Source: Bacteroidia bacterium (GTDB taxonomy: Bacteria; Bacteroidota; Bacteroidia; Bacteroidales; F082). Taken from it: a DNA stretch of 64,000 bases. The position numbers were made by a program, and so were the translations under genes. Positions within the stretch are counted from its first letter, which is position 1. Each line of letters opens with the position of its first letter. The stretch covers positions 1 through 64,000 of the forward strand of contig JAJTAY010000012.1 of assembly GCA_021287165.1 (NCBI GenBank), read 5' to 3'. Below are positions 6,143 through 15,688 of the stretch, piece after piece. The notes beneath the pieces were generated by a model. The model was given only the letters and a program-made list of their open reading frames with translations, did not search any database and was not told the DNA's origin.

Positions 6143-7447
6143 ATGAGTATTGTAGCAATTGTCGGCCGGCCGAATGTCGGAAAATCAACCCTGTTCAACA
6201 GGCTGGTGCAATCGCGCCAGGCCATCGTTGAAGAAACGGCCGGCGTTACGCGCGACAGGCATTACGGCAGCAGCGACTGGAACGGGCGTGCTTTTTCGGT
6301 GATCGACACCGGTGGCTATGTGCATGGTTCGGAAGATATTTTTGAGGCCGAAATACGCAAGCAGGCTGAACTGGCCATCGAAGAGTCTGATCTGATTCTT
6401 TTTGTGGTTGATGCCATCTCGGGCATACATCCGCTGGATGAAGATGTGGCCGGCCTATTGCGAAAAACACCCAAACCGGTGATGCTTGTGGTGAACAAAA
6501 GCGACAACACCGCCCGCCTTCAGGATGCACAGGAGTTTTATGCCCTCGGACTGGGCGAAATCTATCCTGTTTCGGCCATCAACGGCAGCGGCACCGGCGA
6601 GATGCTTGACAAGCTGGTGGAACTGCTTCCGCCAGGCGAACCCGAAGACCTGTCGGAAGTGCCCCGCATCACCGTTGCCGGTCGTCCAAACGTAGGAAAA
6701 TCGTCTTTGGTTAATACATTGCTGGGCACCGAGCGCAACATCGTTACCCCCATTGCCGGCACCACCCGCGATGCCATCGACGCGCGCATCAAATCGTTTG
6801 GCATGGATTTTATCCTGGTTGACACTGCCGGCATCCGGCGCAAGACCAAAGTAACCGAAAACATTGAGTTTTATTCGGTGATGCGCTCCATACGCGCCAT
6901 TGAGTCGAGCGACGTGGTGATCCTGATGATCGATGCAACAGCCGGGCTTGAATCGCAGGATTTAAACATCCTGCGCCTGGTGGTAAAAAACCGCAAAGGA
7001 CTGGTGCTGGTGGCCAACAAATGGGATTTGGTGGAAAAGGATACCAATACCTTGAAGCAATACGAAAAACAACTGCGTGAGCGCCTGGCGCCCTTTACCG
7101 ATGTACCCATTATTTTCACCTCGGTCACCGAAAAACAGCGAGTACTCAAAGCCCTGCAGGAAGCTCTTCGCGTGTACGAAAACCGCAAGCGCCGCATCGC
7201 AACGGCCGAGCTCAACGATGTGATGCTACCCATCATCGAGGCCGCACCTCCGCCAGCTACCGGCCGCGGCCAGTACATCAAAATCAAATATGTTACCCAG
7301 CTGAAAACCCCAACGCCCCAATTCGCCTTTTTCTGCAATTACCCCAGGGAGGTTAAAGAAAGCTACAAGCGCTACATCGAAAATAAATTGCGCGAAAAAT
7401 GGGACTTCTGCGGGGTGCCGCTGGAGATCTATTTCCGCGAAAAATGA
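6143..7447 (+). CDS. der: GTPase Der (EngA)
   Basis: Double-GTPase factor needed for 50S subunit maturation. 434 residues with two complete G domains: first P-loop GRPNVGKS at 8-15 with DTGG and NKSD, second P-loop GRPNVGKS at about 180-187 with DTAG and NKWD, then a KH-like C-terminal domain ending in EIYFREK. It follows era and its stop overlaps the start of the next gene (ATGA), so era, der and the S4-protein gene form one ribosome-related operon. Confidence 0.97.
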   Translation: MSIVAIVGRPNVGKSTLFNRLVQSRQAIVEETAGVTRDRHYGSSDWNGRAFSVIDTGGYVHGSEDIFEAEIRKQAELAIEESDLILFVVDAISGIHPLDEDVAGLLRKTPKPVMLVVNKSDNTARLQDAQEFYALGLGEIYPVSAINGSGTGEMLDKLVELLPPGEPEDLSEVPRITVAGRPNVGKSSLVNTLLGTERNIVTPIAGTTRDAIDARIKSFGMDFILVDTAGIRRKTKVTENIEFYSVMRSIRAIESSDVVILMIDATAGLESQDLNILRLVVKNRKGLVLVANKWDLVEKDTNTLKQYEKQLRERLAPFTDVPIIFTSVTEKQRVLKALQEALRVYENRKRRIATAELNDVMLPIIEAAPPPATGRGQYIKIKYVTQLKTPTPQFAFFCNYPREVKESYKRYIENKLREKWDFCGVPLEIYFREK

Positions 7448-7827
7448 GCGACGACGTTCGTATCGACAAATGGCTCTGGGTGGTAAGGCTCTTCAAAACG
7501 CGCACCCAGGCTGGCGAAGCCTGTCGCGGAGGAAAAGTCAAAATTGCAGGACAATCGGTAAAACCCTCCCGCGAAATCAAGGTGGGCGACATCGTTGAGC
7601 TGCAATGGAACCACATCAACCGGCGCGTGCAGGTGAAACAACTGGGCACCAACAGGGTTGGCGCAGCACTGGTGGAACAATACATGACCGACCTTACTCC
7701 AAAAGAAGAATATGAACGCCTTGAACTGATGCGGCAGTTTAAAGCCGAACAGCGCCAAAGGGGCACCGGCCGTCCAACCAAGAAAGAACGCCGTGACATC
7801 GACCGTATAAAAGGACTCGAAAAATGA
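7444..7827 (+). CDS. S4-domain RNA-binding protein, HslR-like
   Basis: 127 residues. The S4 domain occupies roughly residues 5-65, with the family start [18 protein letters not shown] and the GG-K-V-K turn. The rest is a basic helical tail ([19 protein letters not shown]). Relatives of Hsp15/HslR bind ribosomal RNA, notably 50S subunits with stalled peptidyl-tRNA. The start ATG at 7444 overlaps the der stop by four bases and the stop overlaps the next start, so translation is probably coupled. Confidence 0.88.
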   Translation: MSDDVRIDKWLWVVRLFKTRTQAGEACRGGKVKIAGQSVKPSREIKVGDIVELQWNHINRRVQVKQLGTNRVGAALVEQYMTDLTPKEEYERLELMRQFKAEQRQRGTGRPTKKERRDIDRIKGLEK

Positions 7828-8840
7828 ACCGCATCCTCATCATTCTCCTGCTTCTTGCAGGCCTGCAGGCTTCCTGCCAATCCACAAGGCCGCTCCGGAA
7901 AACCGACTTCCACAGCCTTGTTTTTTACAATGTTGAAAACCTATTCGACACCATCAACGACCCAACAACAAACGACGAGGAATTCCTGCCAAATGCCCGC
8001 GTGGCATGGAACACCGAACGTTACAACCGCAAGCTGACCAACATCGCCCGCGTTTTTGCTTCCATCGACAGCACCGACTTTCCGCACCTCATTGGTCTGG
8101 CCGAGGTGGAAAACAAATCCGTGCTCGAAGACCTTGTCCGTCAGCCACAAATCGCAGCTGCCAATTATGGCATCATCCATGTTAGCGACGACGACCCAAG
8201 AGGCATCGAAGTGGCCATACTTTACCGCAGCGACATTTTTAAACCATTGAATTACAATGGAATTGAGTTTCAGGACAGCGTACCGGAACGACATATCCTC
8301 TATACAACCTTACTGAACGGACATTCCGACACCCTGCACGTTTTTGTTAACCATTGGAAATCGCGCGGAGGCGGACAGGAGGCTACTGCTCCATTGCGCA
8401 TGGCAGCTGCCCAGGCCCTTCGTCTCGCCATTGATGCATTGCAGGCTGCGAAGCCCCATGCATTGGTTGTCGTGATGGGCGATTTCAACGACAATCCTAC
8501 CGACGAAAGCATCACGAAGCATCTCAAGGCTTTGGCGCCCGAACAGGCATTGCGTCAGCCTGCTGCGCTGGTCAATCTGGCAGCAGAGGCTTATTCCGCA
8601 GGGCAGGGAACGCTGTACTTCGACGGCTGGCATTTTTTCGACCAGATGATGGTTTCGCAGAGCCTTTGGCAGGGAAAGCGGCTGCGGGTGAAGTCGTTCG
8701 AGGTTTTTTCGCGACCGTGGATGCTTTACAACGACAACCGCGGCAATGCCCGCCCCAACCGCACCATGTCGGGCAGCCGCTATTTTGGCGGCTACAGCGA
8801 TCACCTGCCTGTGGTGTTGAGGCTTCAGAGGGTGAGGTAG
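7824..8840 (+). CDS. Endonuclease/exonuclease/phosphatase-fold lipoprotein
   Basis: 338 residues, with a lipoprotein signal peptide (lipobox LQASC, Cys 17), so exported and lipid-anchored. The mature part has the EEP fold signatures: FYNVENLFDT at the start, catalytic Glu in LAEVENKSVL, NHWKSRGGG, the metal site MGDFNDNPTDES, and the terminal SDHLPVVL with the catalytic His. Substrate could be DNA, a phospholipid head group or an inositol phosphate; the sequence does not decide. Its ATG overlaps the stop of the S4-protein gene by four bases. The REP array begins 45 bases downstream. Confidence 0.88.
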   Translation: MNRILIILLLLAGLQASCQSTRPLRKTDFHSLVFYNVENLFDTINDPTTNDEEFLPNARVAWNTERYNRKLTNIARVFASIDSTDFPHLIGLAEVENKSVLEDLVRQPQIAAANYGIIHVSDDDPRGIEVAILYRSDIFKPLNYNGIEFQDSVPERHILYTTLLNGHSDTLHVFVNHWKSRGGGQEATAPLRMAAAQALRLAIDALQAAKPHALVVVMGDFNDNPTDESITKHLKALAPEQALRQPAALVNLAAEAYSAGQGTLYFDGWHFFDQMMVSQSLWQGKRLRVKSFEVFSRPWMLYNDNRGNARPNRTMSGSRYFGGYSDHLPVVLRLQRVR

Positions 8841-8884
8841 ATGTGGTGGTTTTGGCTCAATACCTGATAATTCTTGCCGATGTT

Positions 8885-9215
8885 GCGTCCCTGACGGGAC
8901 GCCTGATGACAAATTCCTGATTCCTACTACTACAGATATTGCGTCCCTGACGGGACGCAAAAGAACGCCAAAACATAAACCTCAGCGTCCCGTCAGGGAC
9001 GAAATATCGGTAACTCCGAACACCAAATCGAAAAACCCAGCGTCCCGTCAGGGACGCAATATCGGTAACGCCAAACCAGAAGCCCAAGCGTCCCGTTAGG
9101 GACGCAATATCGGTAACCTCGATATCGCAATAACCACACCCAGCTTCCCGTCAGGGACGCAATATCGGTAACACCAAACGCCGAACCATGAACCCCAGCG
9201 TCCCGTCAGGGACGC
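8885..9215. repeat. REP palindrome array, seven units
   Basis: Seven copies of the 18-base palindrome GCGTCCC-(TGAC/GTCA)-GGGACGC at 8885, 8941, 8985, 9040, 9088, 9143 and 9198, spaced 44-56 bases. Units 3-6 carry the one-sided tail AATATCGGTAAC. Units 1 and 2 have a tail match (GATATT or GATGTT) on the other side, so they are inverted relative to the rest. Units 3, 5 and 6 have single changes. Spacer sequences otherwise differ. Transcripts would form strings of strong hairpins. The array ends 27 bases from the 3' end of the RAYT transposase gene. Confidence 0.92.
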
Positions 9216-9242
9216 AACCAACCCGCAAACCAATGTTACCAC

Positions 9243-9725
9243 TTAAGGCTGACTCTCCCTATCTTCATCCAAAGGCTTAAACAAATAACGCTCATCATAC
9301 TCCACACCGAACCGCAGAAGGATCTCCCTGTACTCCTCCGCAAAGGGCCGCTTGCGGTGATGATCCTTCTGCCTTTCGATATACCCCGCCACCACCGGCA
9401 CCTGCGATTTAGCATAGGAGAATGCCCCGTAGCCCTGCTGCCACGAAAACTTTCCCTTCACCAGTCCTTTGCTGTTGATCCATCGCGACGAGTCGCCCTT
9501 GACGTCCTGCATCAGATCTGAGATGGATTGCACGGGACTGAGCCCGATGAGCATATGCACGTGATCGGGCATACCATTGATGGCAAGCAACTTATGTCCC
9601 TGATTGCGCACTATTCCGCTGATATACTGATATAGTTCATCTGCCCAGTCATCATTTATCAGCGATTGCCGGTTTTTTACCGCAAAGACGACATGGACAA
9701 AGATTTGCGTGTAAGTGTTGGCCAT
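9243..9725 (-). CDS. REP-associated IS200-like transposase (RAYT, Y1 HUH)
   Basis: 160 residues of the TnpA_REP/IS200 family, single-strand DNA transposases that cut with a catalytic tyrosine. The start MANTYTQIFVHVVFAVKNR and the HUH metal site in MPDHVHMLIGL (around residue 60) are typical; the nucleophile is most likely the Tyr of FSYAKS or the following VAGYIERQ. The REP array beside its 3' end is its probable substrate. No transposon ends flank the gene itself, so it behaves like the domesticated, REP-moving class, not like a free insertion sequence. Confidence 0.92.
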   Translation of the reverse strand: MANTYTQIFVHVVFAVKNRQSLINDDWADELYQYISGIVRNQGHKLLAINGMPDHVHMLIGLSPVQSISDLMQDVKGDSSRWINSKGLVKGKFSWQQGYGAFSYAKSQVPVVAGYIERQKDHHRKRPFAEEYREILLRFGVEYDERYLFKPLDEDRESQP

Positions 9726-9740
9726 AATGATCAGGCAATT

Positions 9741-10133
9741 TCACAAATGTAAAGCCATATAGCCACACGAAACCGCCAGCAGCAGTGCCAAAGGCGTGAA
9801 AATCAACCGCTCGGTTTTGTTGGGCGAACTCAGGTTTCCCAATACGTTCAGGGCAAAAAGTGCTGTCATCAGCCAAAGTATAATCTTCAGCACCAAGCTG
9901 TTAAAAAAGACATTAACAAAACCGCCTGCCTGCAGCACCACCCAAAGAAAGAACAGGTTGGCCAGCAGCGATACCCCTCCAAGGTTGTGGAGCTGTCTCC
10001 GGCTTTTGATGCGACTGCCCCAAACAATCTCCTGAGGCAATATGCCCACCAGCACACCCAAATGAATGCCGGCTGCCACGATAAGCAAAATAGGGGCGAG
10101 CAGCTGAGCAATTTGTAATAACATAAGATTCAT
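9741..10133 (-). CDS. Small integral membrane protein
   Basis: 130 residues with four predicted membrane helices (about 5-28, 52-70, 76-98 and 108-128), separated by a short basic loop (SRIKSRRQLHN). No catalytic motif is visible and the family is not recognised. It starts 27 bases after the GDCCVxC-protein stop and lies on the same strand, so the two may be co-transcribed. It ends 15 bases before the RAYT start. Confidence 0.65.
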   Translation of the reverse strand: MNLMLLQIAQLLAPILLIVAAGIHLGVLVGILPQEIVWGSRIKSRRQLHNLGGVSLLANLFFLWVVLQAGGFVNVFFNSLVLKIILWLMTALFALNVLGNLSSPNKTERLIFTPLALLLAVSCGYMALHL

Positions 10134-10160
10134 AAATACACAATTTAGGATTTCAAACCT

Positions 10161-10388
10161 CTAACAACAGGATTTATCCGATTGCTTCGGCGGACATGGA
10201 ACCGAACCAAAGGAACAAAACACGCAACAATCGCCCTGATTTGGCCTCAATATTATAAGACAACCTGGGCATTCATAAAAAAACTGACAGGCGTCTTCGG
10301 GCATAATCTCCATGGTTTTGGTGCCGCAATAAGGGCATGAAATTTCAGATTGCAGGATGGTTTCTTGCTGATTGCAGCGAGTGTCCAT
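10161..10388 (-). CDS. GDCCVxC-domain small cysteine-rich protein
   Basis: 75 residues with a zinc-ribbon-like CPYCGT pair, a second cysteine cluster (C-x-FFYECPGC) and the signature GDCCVFCSFGSVPCPP, then a terminal SCC. This matches the small family known as GDCCVxC domain (seleno)proteins, in which some members have selenocysteine; here the positions are ordinary Cys codons. Ten cysteines in 75 residues suggest metal binding or thiol chemistry; family members often occur near heavy-metal or mercury transport genes, but none is seen here. ATG 10388 is chosen because upstream codons overlap the preceding gene. Confidence 0.75.
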   Translation of the reverse strand: MDTRCNQQETILQSEISCPYCGTKTMEIMPEDACQFFYECPGCLIILRPNQGDCCVFCSFGSVPCPPKQSDKSCC

Positions 10389-10398
10389 GACACTGAGT

Positions 10399-11781
10399 TT
10401 ATGAAGCTTGGTTTCTGTTCGCTTTTTTAAATGCATGTTCGATCTGCCAAAGCAGTTGAATACTGAAATAGGTGGCCTGGTAAGGGTTCTTACCTGCAAC
10501 GGGCTGTACCTTACCGGGCATGAAACGTCCGAAAATTCCGGTAAACTCCAGTTTGTCGTTCACTTTAGCACGCCACTGCACATTGAGTTCGCTGCCCAGA
10601 TAATGCTGGCCGGGTTTGAGACGCAATGTGCCATTGATCAGCTGATTTTCCGGATGAGGCACAAAGAACCAGTGATAGGCTATTTCGATGCTGTTGCGCC
10701 GGTCAGGCCGAAAGGTGAGGATGATTTCGCGATCGTCGAGGTTCGACCACGACAGCAGGTTCATCAGGCCATAATAACGGTCGCGGGCACCAAAGGCCGG
10801 GTCGAAGGTGTGCAGCCTGCCATCGCTGCCTGTGCCGCCACTGGCGTAGCTGTGTCTTAGGGCCAGTTCGGGGCGTGCCGGTAAGTCGGTCACCTGGTAA
10901 GATATTTTCGCAGCAGTAGCAAAAGCGTTCACCCTTTGTCCTTCCTTATCCCCCATTTGCCCCACCAGTGTCAGGTCGAAGCCGAAATTCTTCACCACAC
11001 TGCCCATCGAACGCAGCCCAAACCAGTGCATACTCAGCCTGCGGTCGCGGGCATAAGGCGAATTGCCCGGGCCTTTCCAGGCATAAAAAGGTTCGAGTGT
11101 GAAATTTTTGACGGGTTCAAACTGACCGTACAGGCCGACTCCTGTATATTCCATCTGAGTGAAAGGCAAGGTGGTAACCACAGGGTTGTGTGTTTTGGTG
11201 CCTCCGGCAAAAATGTCCAGACTATGGCGGCCTTTGCTCCAATGCAGCCTCAGGGCATCCCAGGTCCAGCGTCCGGTGTTGCCCCACTCGCCCGGGCCAA
11301 AGATGCGGTTGTCGCCAAAGGCAATCTTCTGACGGCCAAGGGTTAAGACATAATTTCCCATCGAGTGCTCAAGATAAAAATCGTTGATTTCGAAGAACTC
11401 TTCGTTGGGGTTCATGATGTAATATAGCTCATCCTGACCTTTGGGGTGCACTTTGAAGTAATCCTGACCAAGGCCGTGGCGCAACGACCAGCCAAAGGCC
11501 CGGGCATCCTGCAGGTGAAACGAAAAGCGCGTATTGACCGAGGGCTGCCACACTAAACCTGCCACCACACGTTGCAAAAGCATCCTGTCGTCGAGTTCAC
11601 CGGGTGCTGAAGGACGGGCGTCGCCGTAATTGAGTGCATTCATGCCGTTCCAGACCTCGACGCGCTCGCGAAGTTTGATATCGAATTTCAGTTCGACTGG
11701 CTGGGCCTTGGCGGGCATCAAAATGAATACCAGCATCAGAGGCAACAGCATTACGGCTTTGGCAAACGTTGGTCTTTTCAC
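10399..11781 (-). CDS. Alginate-export-domain outer-membrane barrel
   Basis: 460 residues with a signal peptide (cleavage after AKA, about residue 26), then a long series of amphipathic strands with dense Trp/Tyr girdles, in the style of AlgE/alginate export and OprD-like porins: FEINDFYLEHSMGNYVLTLG, RQKIAFGDNRIFGPGEWGN and a terminal YFSIQLLWQIEHAFKK. Such proteins form passive or anion-selective outer-membrane channels. No polysaccharide genes are adjacent, so the substrate is open. The stop lies ten bases before the start of the GDCCVxC gene. Confidence 0.8.
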   Translation of the reverse strand: MKRPTFAKAVMLLPLMLVFILMPAKAQPVELKFDIKLRERVEVWNGMNALNYGDARPSAPGELDDRMLLQRVVAGLVWQPSVNTRFSFHLQDARAFGWSLRHGLGQDYFKVHPKGQDELYYIMNPNEEFFEINDFYLEHSMGNYVLTLGRQKIAFGDNRIFGPGEWGNTGRWTWDALRLHWSKGRHSLDIFAGGTKTHNPVVTTLPFTQMEYTGVGLYGQFEPVKNFTLEPFYAWKGPGNSPYARDRRLSMHWFGLRSMGSVVKNFGFDLTLVGQMGDKEGQRVNAFATAAKISYQVTDLPARPELALRHSYASGGTGSDGRLHTFDPAFGARDRYYGLMNLLSWSNLDDREIILTFRPDRRNSIEIAYHWFFVPHPENQLINGTLRLKPGQHYLGSELNVQWRAKVNDKLEFTGIFGRFMPGKVQPVAGKNPYQATYFSIQLLWQIEHAFKKANRNQAS

Positions 11782-11825
11782 ACTGGGCTTTTAGGCCAAA
11801 AGTAATGACCCTGCTCGGATAAATT

Positions 11826-12632
11826 TTATTGTTGCTGCCTGTTTTTTCTTCTCCTCCGCACATAGAGGAATACAGCAAAGACAAGGATGAGCACAAAAGG
11901 CCAAAGTCCGGCCAGCCAAACCACGAAGCCCAGAAAAGCATACCAGCCATCCACAAACGATTTGCTGAGTTTCTGGCCAAAGGCGTAAGCAGGGCTGAAC
12001 GTCTGGAAGACTTCAAGGTTGAGTGTACTCAGAGCTACCTTGTCGCTGAGGTATTTAAGCCTGCCGGTCATGCTTTCGATTTCGGCCCGCACATTGGCCA
12101 GTTCGCGCTCGATGGAAAGCATTTCATCCACAGTTTTGGCTTTGGCCAGAAGCTCGCGATAGCGCTGTTCCAGCTCACGTTTGGTGTTGAGTCGCGCTTC
12201 CACATCAACAAATTCCTCGCTCACATCGCGAAGCGTGATGTTTTTGTTGGCCACCCTGTCGGCCTGTGCCTCGAGGAACGCAATCAGCTGGTCGAAGCGG
12301 TCGGCCGGAATGCGGATGGTCATGTTGCGACTGCTGCGGCTGCTTTCGGTGTAGGCACTCTCGCTGGCAACAAAGCCCTCCAGCTCCTTGATTTTGTCCG
12401 TGATGATACCGGTTGCCTGGTTGATATCACGCACCTCTATCGAAAGATAACCCTCTTTAATAATGCGCTGAGGTATGGTTTCGCCCTCAGCGGCGCGGGC
12501 CGAAACTTCCATTTCCTGAGAATTGACGGCGCTGTAGTAGCCGTCGCCCGAGTGGCGATTGCCACAGGAAAGGGAAAACAGGATTATCAAGAAAACTCCC
12601 AGTAGAAGAAACATTCGATTTGTTGTTCTCAT
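11826..12632 (-). CDS. DUF4349 lipoprotein
   Basis: 268 residues. Lipobox LFSLSCG near residue 23, a conserved beta/alpha region (IIKEGYLSIEVRDINQATG), a long central coiled coil (about 125-200: LNTKRELEQRYRELLAKAK, SIERELANVRAEIES) and one C-terminal membrane helix (about 232-258) followed by a basic RRRRKNRQQQ tail. This is the DUF4349 arrangement; the protein probably spans from lipid anchor to inner membrane. Function is unknown. It is a single gene with a 44-base gap to the barrel gene downstream. Confidence 0.8.
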   Translation of the reverse strand: MRTTNRMFLLLGVFLIILFSLSCGNRHSGDGYYSAVNSQEMEVSARAAEGETIPQRIIKEGYLSIEVRDINQATGIITDKIKELEGFVASESAYTESSRSSRNMTIRIPADRFDQLIAFLEAQADRVANKNITLRDVSEEFVDVEARLNTKRELEQRYRELLAKAKTVDEMLSIERELANVRAEIESMTGRLKYLSDKVALSTLNLEVFQTFSPAYAFGQKLSKSFVDGWYAFLGFVVWLAGLWPFVLILVFAVFLYVRRRRKNRQQQ

Positions 12633-12753
12633 GGTCGGTTGTTTTATAATTCTTTGTTTAGCAGTTGATCAGTCAGTCGCCCCAACAGGGGAATGCCATG
12701 TAGGATTATATGTTCTGCAATAGTTGTTTATTTGGTGAAAGTTATCACAGTGC

Positions 12754-13755
12754 TCATCCATCGATTAAGGATTTCACCCGTGCTTCAAGCTCATGCTTAT
12801 CAGGCAGATAAAGCAAATATCTGGAAACAAAAATGTTGTTTGAGATACCTCCCATGGCGTACTCAACCAAAATTTCATTTTTATCAGCACCAAGTACGAT
12901 ACCGATAGGTGGGTTATCGCCTTCCAAGTTTTCTTCTTTTGTGAAATAATTCAAATAAAGGTTCATCTGACCTATGTCATGATGTTTTACCCTCCGTGTT
13001 TTCAAGTCGATTAGAATAAAGCACTTTAAAATCCGGTGATAAAAGACCAAGTCTATGTAAAAGTGTTCATTATCAAGTGTTATCCTATATTGCCGGCCAA
13101 CGAAAGAAAATCCTTTTCCAAGTTCAAGCAGGAAAGACTGTAAGTTATCAATGATTTTTTGTTCCAGCTTGGTTTCCGTCATGAGATGTTCCCCAGGAAT
13201 ATTCAAAAATTCGAGCACATAAGGATCTTTAATCAGATCAGCCGGTTGCGAAACCACTAATCCTTGTCTGGACAGCTCAATGATTCCGGCTTTATCCTTG
13301 CTCAATGCCAATCGTTCAAACAAGGAGGTGTTAATTTGTCTTTTCAGCACTCTTACGGTCCAGTTTTCCGCGATACATTGATTCATATAAAACCCCATTG
13401 CAGTATCGTCCGAAACACCAAGCAATTCAGCATAATGCGACCAGGATAATTTTCCAGACACTGTCTGGAAAATTGGAAACCTCTGGTAAAACTGGCGCAT
13501 GAGATAGATGTTACTTTTGCTGAATCCCTTACCATGCCTTAGCTTCAGGTCAGCAGACAAAGTTTTGAGCAAGGCACTGCCATATTCGGCCTTGGCTTTC
13601 CCATGTTGCTCAAACTCAACAATTGTTCGGCCAATCTCCCAATAAGCGCGAAGCATTTCAAAATTGACTGCCCTCAACGCCCTGTTTTTTGCTTCGCTTA
13701 AGGTTTCTCCGATTGAGTTCATTAATTGAAGATATTCATCGCGCTCAGGTTCCAT
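12754..13755 (-). CDS. PDDEXK nuclease of the YhcG/DUF1016 family
   Basis: 333 residues. The N-terminal half (about 5-165) is the DUF1016_N helical domain (REIGRTIVEFEQHG, SADLKLRHGKGFSKSN, LSWSHYAELL). The C-terminal half holds the PD-(D/E)xK nuclease core: FSFVGRQYRI, YIDLVFYHR and CFILIDLKTRRVKHHDIGQM. Family members are often linked to restriction or defence loci, but here the gene stands alone without methylase or antiphage neighbours. Length is typical and the gene is intact. Confidence 0.88.
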   Translation of the reverse strand: MEPERDEYLQLMNSIGETLSEAKNRALRAVNFEMLRAYWEIGRTIVEFEQHGKAKAEYGSALLKTLSADLKLRHGKGFSKSNIYLMRQFYQRFPIFQTVSGKLSWSHYAELLGVSDDTAMGFYMNQCIAENWTVRVLKRQINTSLFERLALSKDKAGIIELSRQGLVVSQPADLIKDPYVLEFLNIPGEHLMTETKLEQKIIDNLQSFLLELGKGFSFVGRQYRITLDNEHFYIDLVFYHRILKCFILIDLKTRRVKHHDIGQMNLYLNYFTKEENLEGDNPPIGIVLGADKNEILVEYAMGGISNNIFVSRYLLYLPDKHELEARVKSLIDG

Positions 13756-13913
13756 ACGCTAAAGAATAGATGATCTCTTGTACTTTCGTGTCAAAGATAG
13801 TGTATCGATTTCTGAGCCTTGAATGTCAGACGGGTAAATTGTTAAAATAAGGTTTTAAAACTTTGCTTTAACCACCATTCCCAATACGTTCCTTCCCCGG
13901 GTGTGTTGATTGC

Positions 13914-14159
13914 TCAAAAACACCAGCCAACTGAATGTGTGCCATGCCTTTGTTTTTCATTGATTGCCAAGGCAGTTCGGCGAACATGAGCTGGCCTTGC
14001 ATCAAGATTGAAAACTACAATATCGGGCTGCCATTCCCGGGCAATCTTATATGCCCTGCCTCCATCCCCGGTTTCCACTTTTATCTCAGCTATGCCGTTT
14101 TCGGAAAGAAATACTGCCAAATCATCCTTACCAGAAAAATCGACTACTAAAACCCTCAT
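13914..14159 (-). CDS. Truncated receiver-like protein, possible frameshift
   Basis: 81 residues starting MRVLVVDFSGKDDLAVFLSE, with a receiver-like layout and an Asp in PDIVVFNLDARPAHVRR at the place of the phosphorylated loop. Typical receivers need about 120 residues; this one ends after a tail that does not look native (RHGTHSVGWCF). Skipping one C in the GAAAAACAAAGGC run (about 13950) gives NEKKGMAHIQLAGVFEQ and 17 further residues, which fits the missing alpha3-beta4 region, so a one-base insertion is likely. It starts right after the stop of the DUF4153-like gene. Confidence 0.5.
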   Translation of the reverse strand: MRVLVVDFSGKDDLAVFLSENGIAEIKVETGDGGRAYKIAREWQPDIVVFNLDARPAHVRRTALAINEKQRHGTHSVGWCF

Positions 14160-14160
14160 T

Positions 14161-15405
14161 TCATTTGAAATTGAAAAGCAAAGGGAAAACAAACACTACC
14201 GCAGCAGTCCATAAAGCGTAAATGGGCAGGAAAACCGCAATGCTGTTTTCGGCTTCAGCCAACAGGGATTTTTGACGAATAACCCTGAACAGCCTGAACG
14301 CCAGCAAAATCAGATTGCTAAAAATGAGACCATTGCTTACAAGTACTGCCAGACGATTGGGGGTGATTCCCCACTCACCGATGCGATAGATTATAGCCGA
14401 CAGGGCAATACCATTGACAATGAGCGTAAGCAAGGCCAGGATTAGCAGGCTGATGGCCTGTCCTTTAGAAGCCAGGTTTTCTTCGCGTCCGGCCAAAGCA
14501 AAAAAGATGATCGCCATTACGCCTAAGAGTAAGATATTGAATACCAGCAGGAAATCACGATCCAAAAATGGACTCTTGCCCGAAAAAGGCACTACTGTGA
14601 GATAAACAGCCAGCATGACCACCACGAGCGGCGTGAAAACCCTGGCTACCACCGGCGACACTTTGCTCACAAGCTGCGGGTTGTTCTGCACAAGCCATGC
14701 ACCAAAAAGCGGGATGGCCACGGCGCCCCATACCGCTATTTTTTCCATGTAAAACTTCTCGATGTTCATTCCGGCAGCATTAAACAAACCGATGGTTACT
14801 CCTGAGAGGATACCACCGGCAAGGAGAAGGACGGCCATCATAACGGCCAGATCGCCATTGAAACGCAGCCACGTCAGGCGGGAAGTTGACCGCCGGAATC
14901 CATCGGCCGCAAAGGTCATACCGGTGATGAACCACAGGAAAAGCGCAAGATGCAAACAGGCCAGATATAGGGTTTGGCTGTCCTTCCCTTCAGGAAGCAG
15001 ATTGATATAAACTGCCGATATGACAAAAGCTGCCGCGAAGGTCCAAATCATCCATCGCTTTGTTTCGCCTCTGATCACAAACCAAATGCTCAGGAACGGC
15101 AAAACAGTAAAAGAAATATTTCGGGGATAATAAAAATCTTCGCTCAGTCCCGAAAAAGCTGGTATTTTGGCTACAACCCAGGCCGCAACGCTCAGAGCCG
15201 CCAGCACAATCCAATCGGTCCATTGCCCGAAGCTTAGGCTGCTATCCGATTTGGCCAGGCGAAAATACCATGCCTTTGCCAGCGTATAATCCTGTATCTC
15301 AGGATATAGAGCAATAAAAGTCCTTTCGAAAGCTTTCCTGTCGCTGCGGTAAAGCTTTTCGAGGGCTTCGGCATCGTTGAGGGCTGATTGTAAGGCTTCT
15401 CTCAT
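14161..15405 (-). CDS. DUF4153-like polytopic membrane protein
   Basis: 414 residues. The first 65 are a soluble helical segment (REALQSALNDAEALEKLYRS), followed by about ten to twelve membrane helices in a pattern typical of the DUF4153 family, with short charged loops (SGKSPFLDRDF, GREENLASKGQ). Function is unknown. The stop abuts the ATG of the receiver-like gene (one base between), so the two are probably translated together. It is divergent from the LiaF-like operon. Confidence 0.65.
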   Translation of the reverse strand: MREALQSALNDAEALEKLYRSDRKAFERTFIALYPEIQDYTLAKAWYFRLAKSDSSLSFGQWTDWIVLAALSVAAWVVAKIPAFSGLSEDFYYPRNISFTVLPFLSIWFVIRGETKRWMIWTFAAAFVISAVYINLLPEGKDSQTLYLACLHLALFLWFITGMTFAADGFRRSTSRLTWLRFNGDLAVMMAVLLLAGGILSGVTIGLFNAAGMNIEKFYMEKIAVWGAVAIPLFGAWLVQNNPQLVSKVSPVVARVFTPLVVVMLAVYLTVVPFSGKSPFLDRDFLLVFNILLLGVMAIIFFALAGREENLASKGQAISLLILALLTLIVNGIALSAIIYRIGEWGITPNRLAVLVSNGLIFSNLILLAFRLFRVIRQKSLLAEAENSIAVFLPIYALWTAAVVFVFPLLFNFK

Positions 15406-15617
15406 GGGTTTTGGTGTTAAAGATTATCGTTGAGGGAGAAGTAAAATGATTCCGCAAACCGCAATCGCATCATTAACGAAAGTTGGCCTCCCATTATTTT
15501 GACAATCAAAAAATTAGAATCGCAATTGTGAATCCTAAACGGCTATTAATTTTTGCTTCATTTACCGACACTTTTTCTCCATTCACCGACCATTCTCCCC
15601 CAACTGCCGAAAAATGC

Positions 15618-15648
15618 TTGAGCCCGCTGGATTGCAGGGCTATTTTTG
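15618..15648 (+). promoter_or_regulatory. Promoter of the LiaF-like/LytS operon
   Basis: TTG at 15618-15620, a 20-base spacer, and TATTTTTG at 15641-15648 match the Bacteroidota form TTG-N19-21-TAnnTTTG exactly. The gene starts 41 bases downstream. Confidence 0.65.
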
Positions 15649-15688
15649 CCTCGTAAACAAAAAATTACAAACCCTAAACACGAATACA

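Noticed and set aside
8885..9215. CRISPR-like regular repeats
   Set aside because: The repeated unit is an 18-base palindrome, spacing varies from 44 to 56, orientation flips between units, part of the spacer is conserved as a tail, and no cas genes are near. A REP array with its RAYT gene explains everything.
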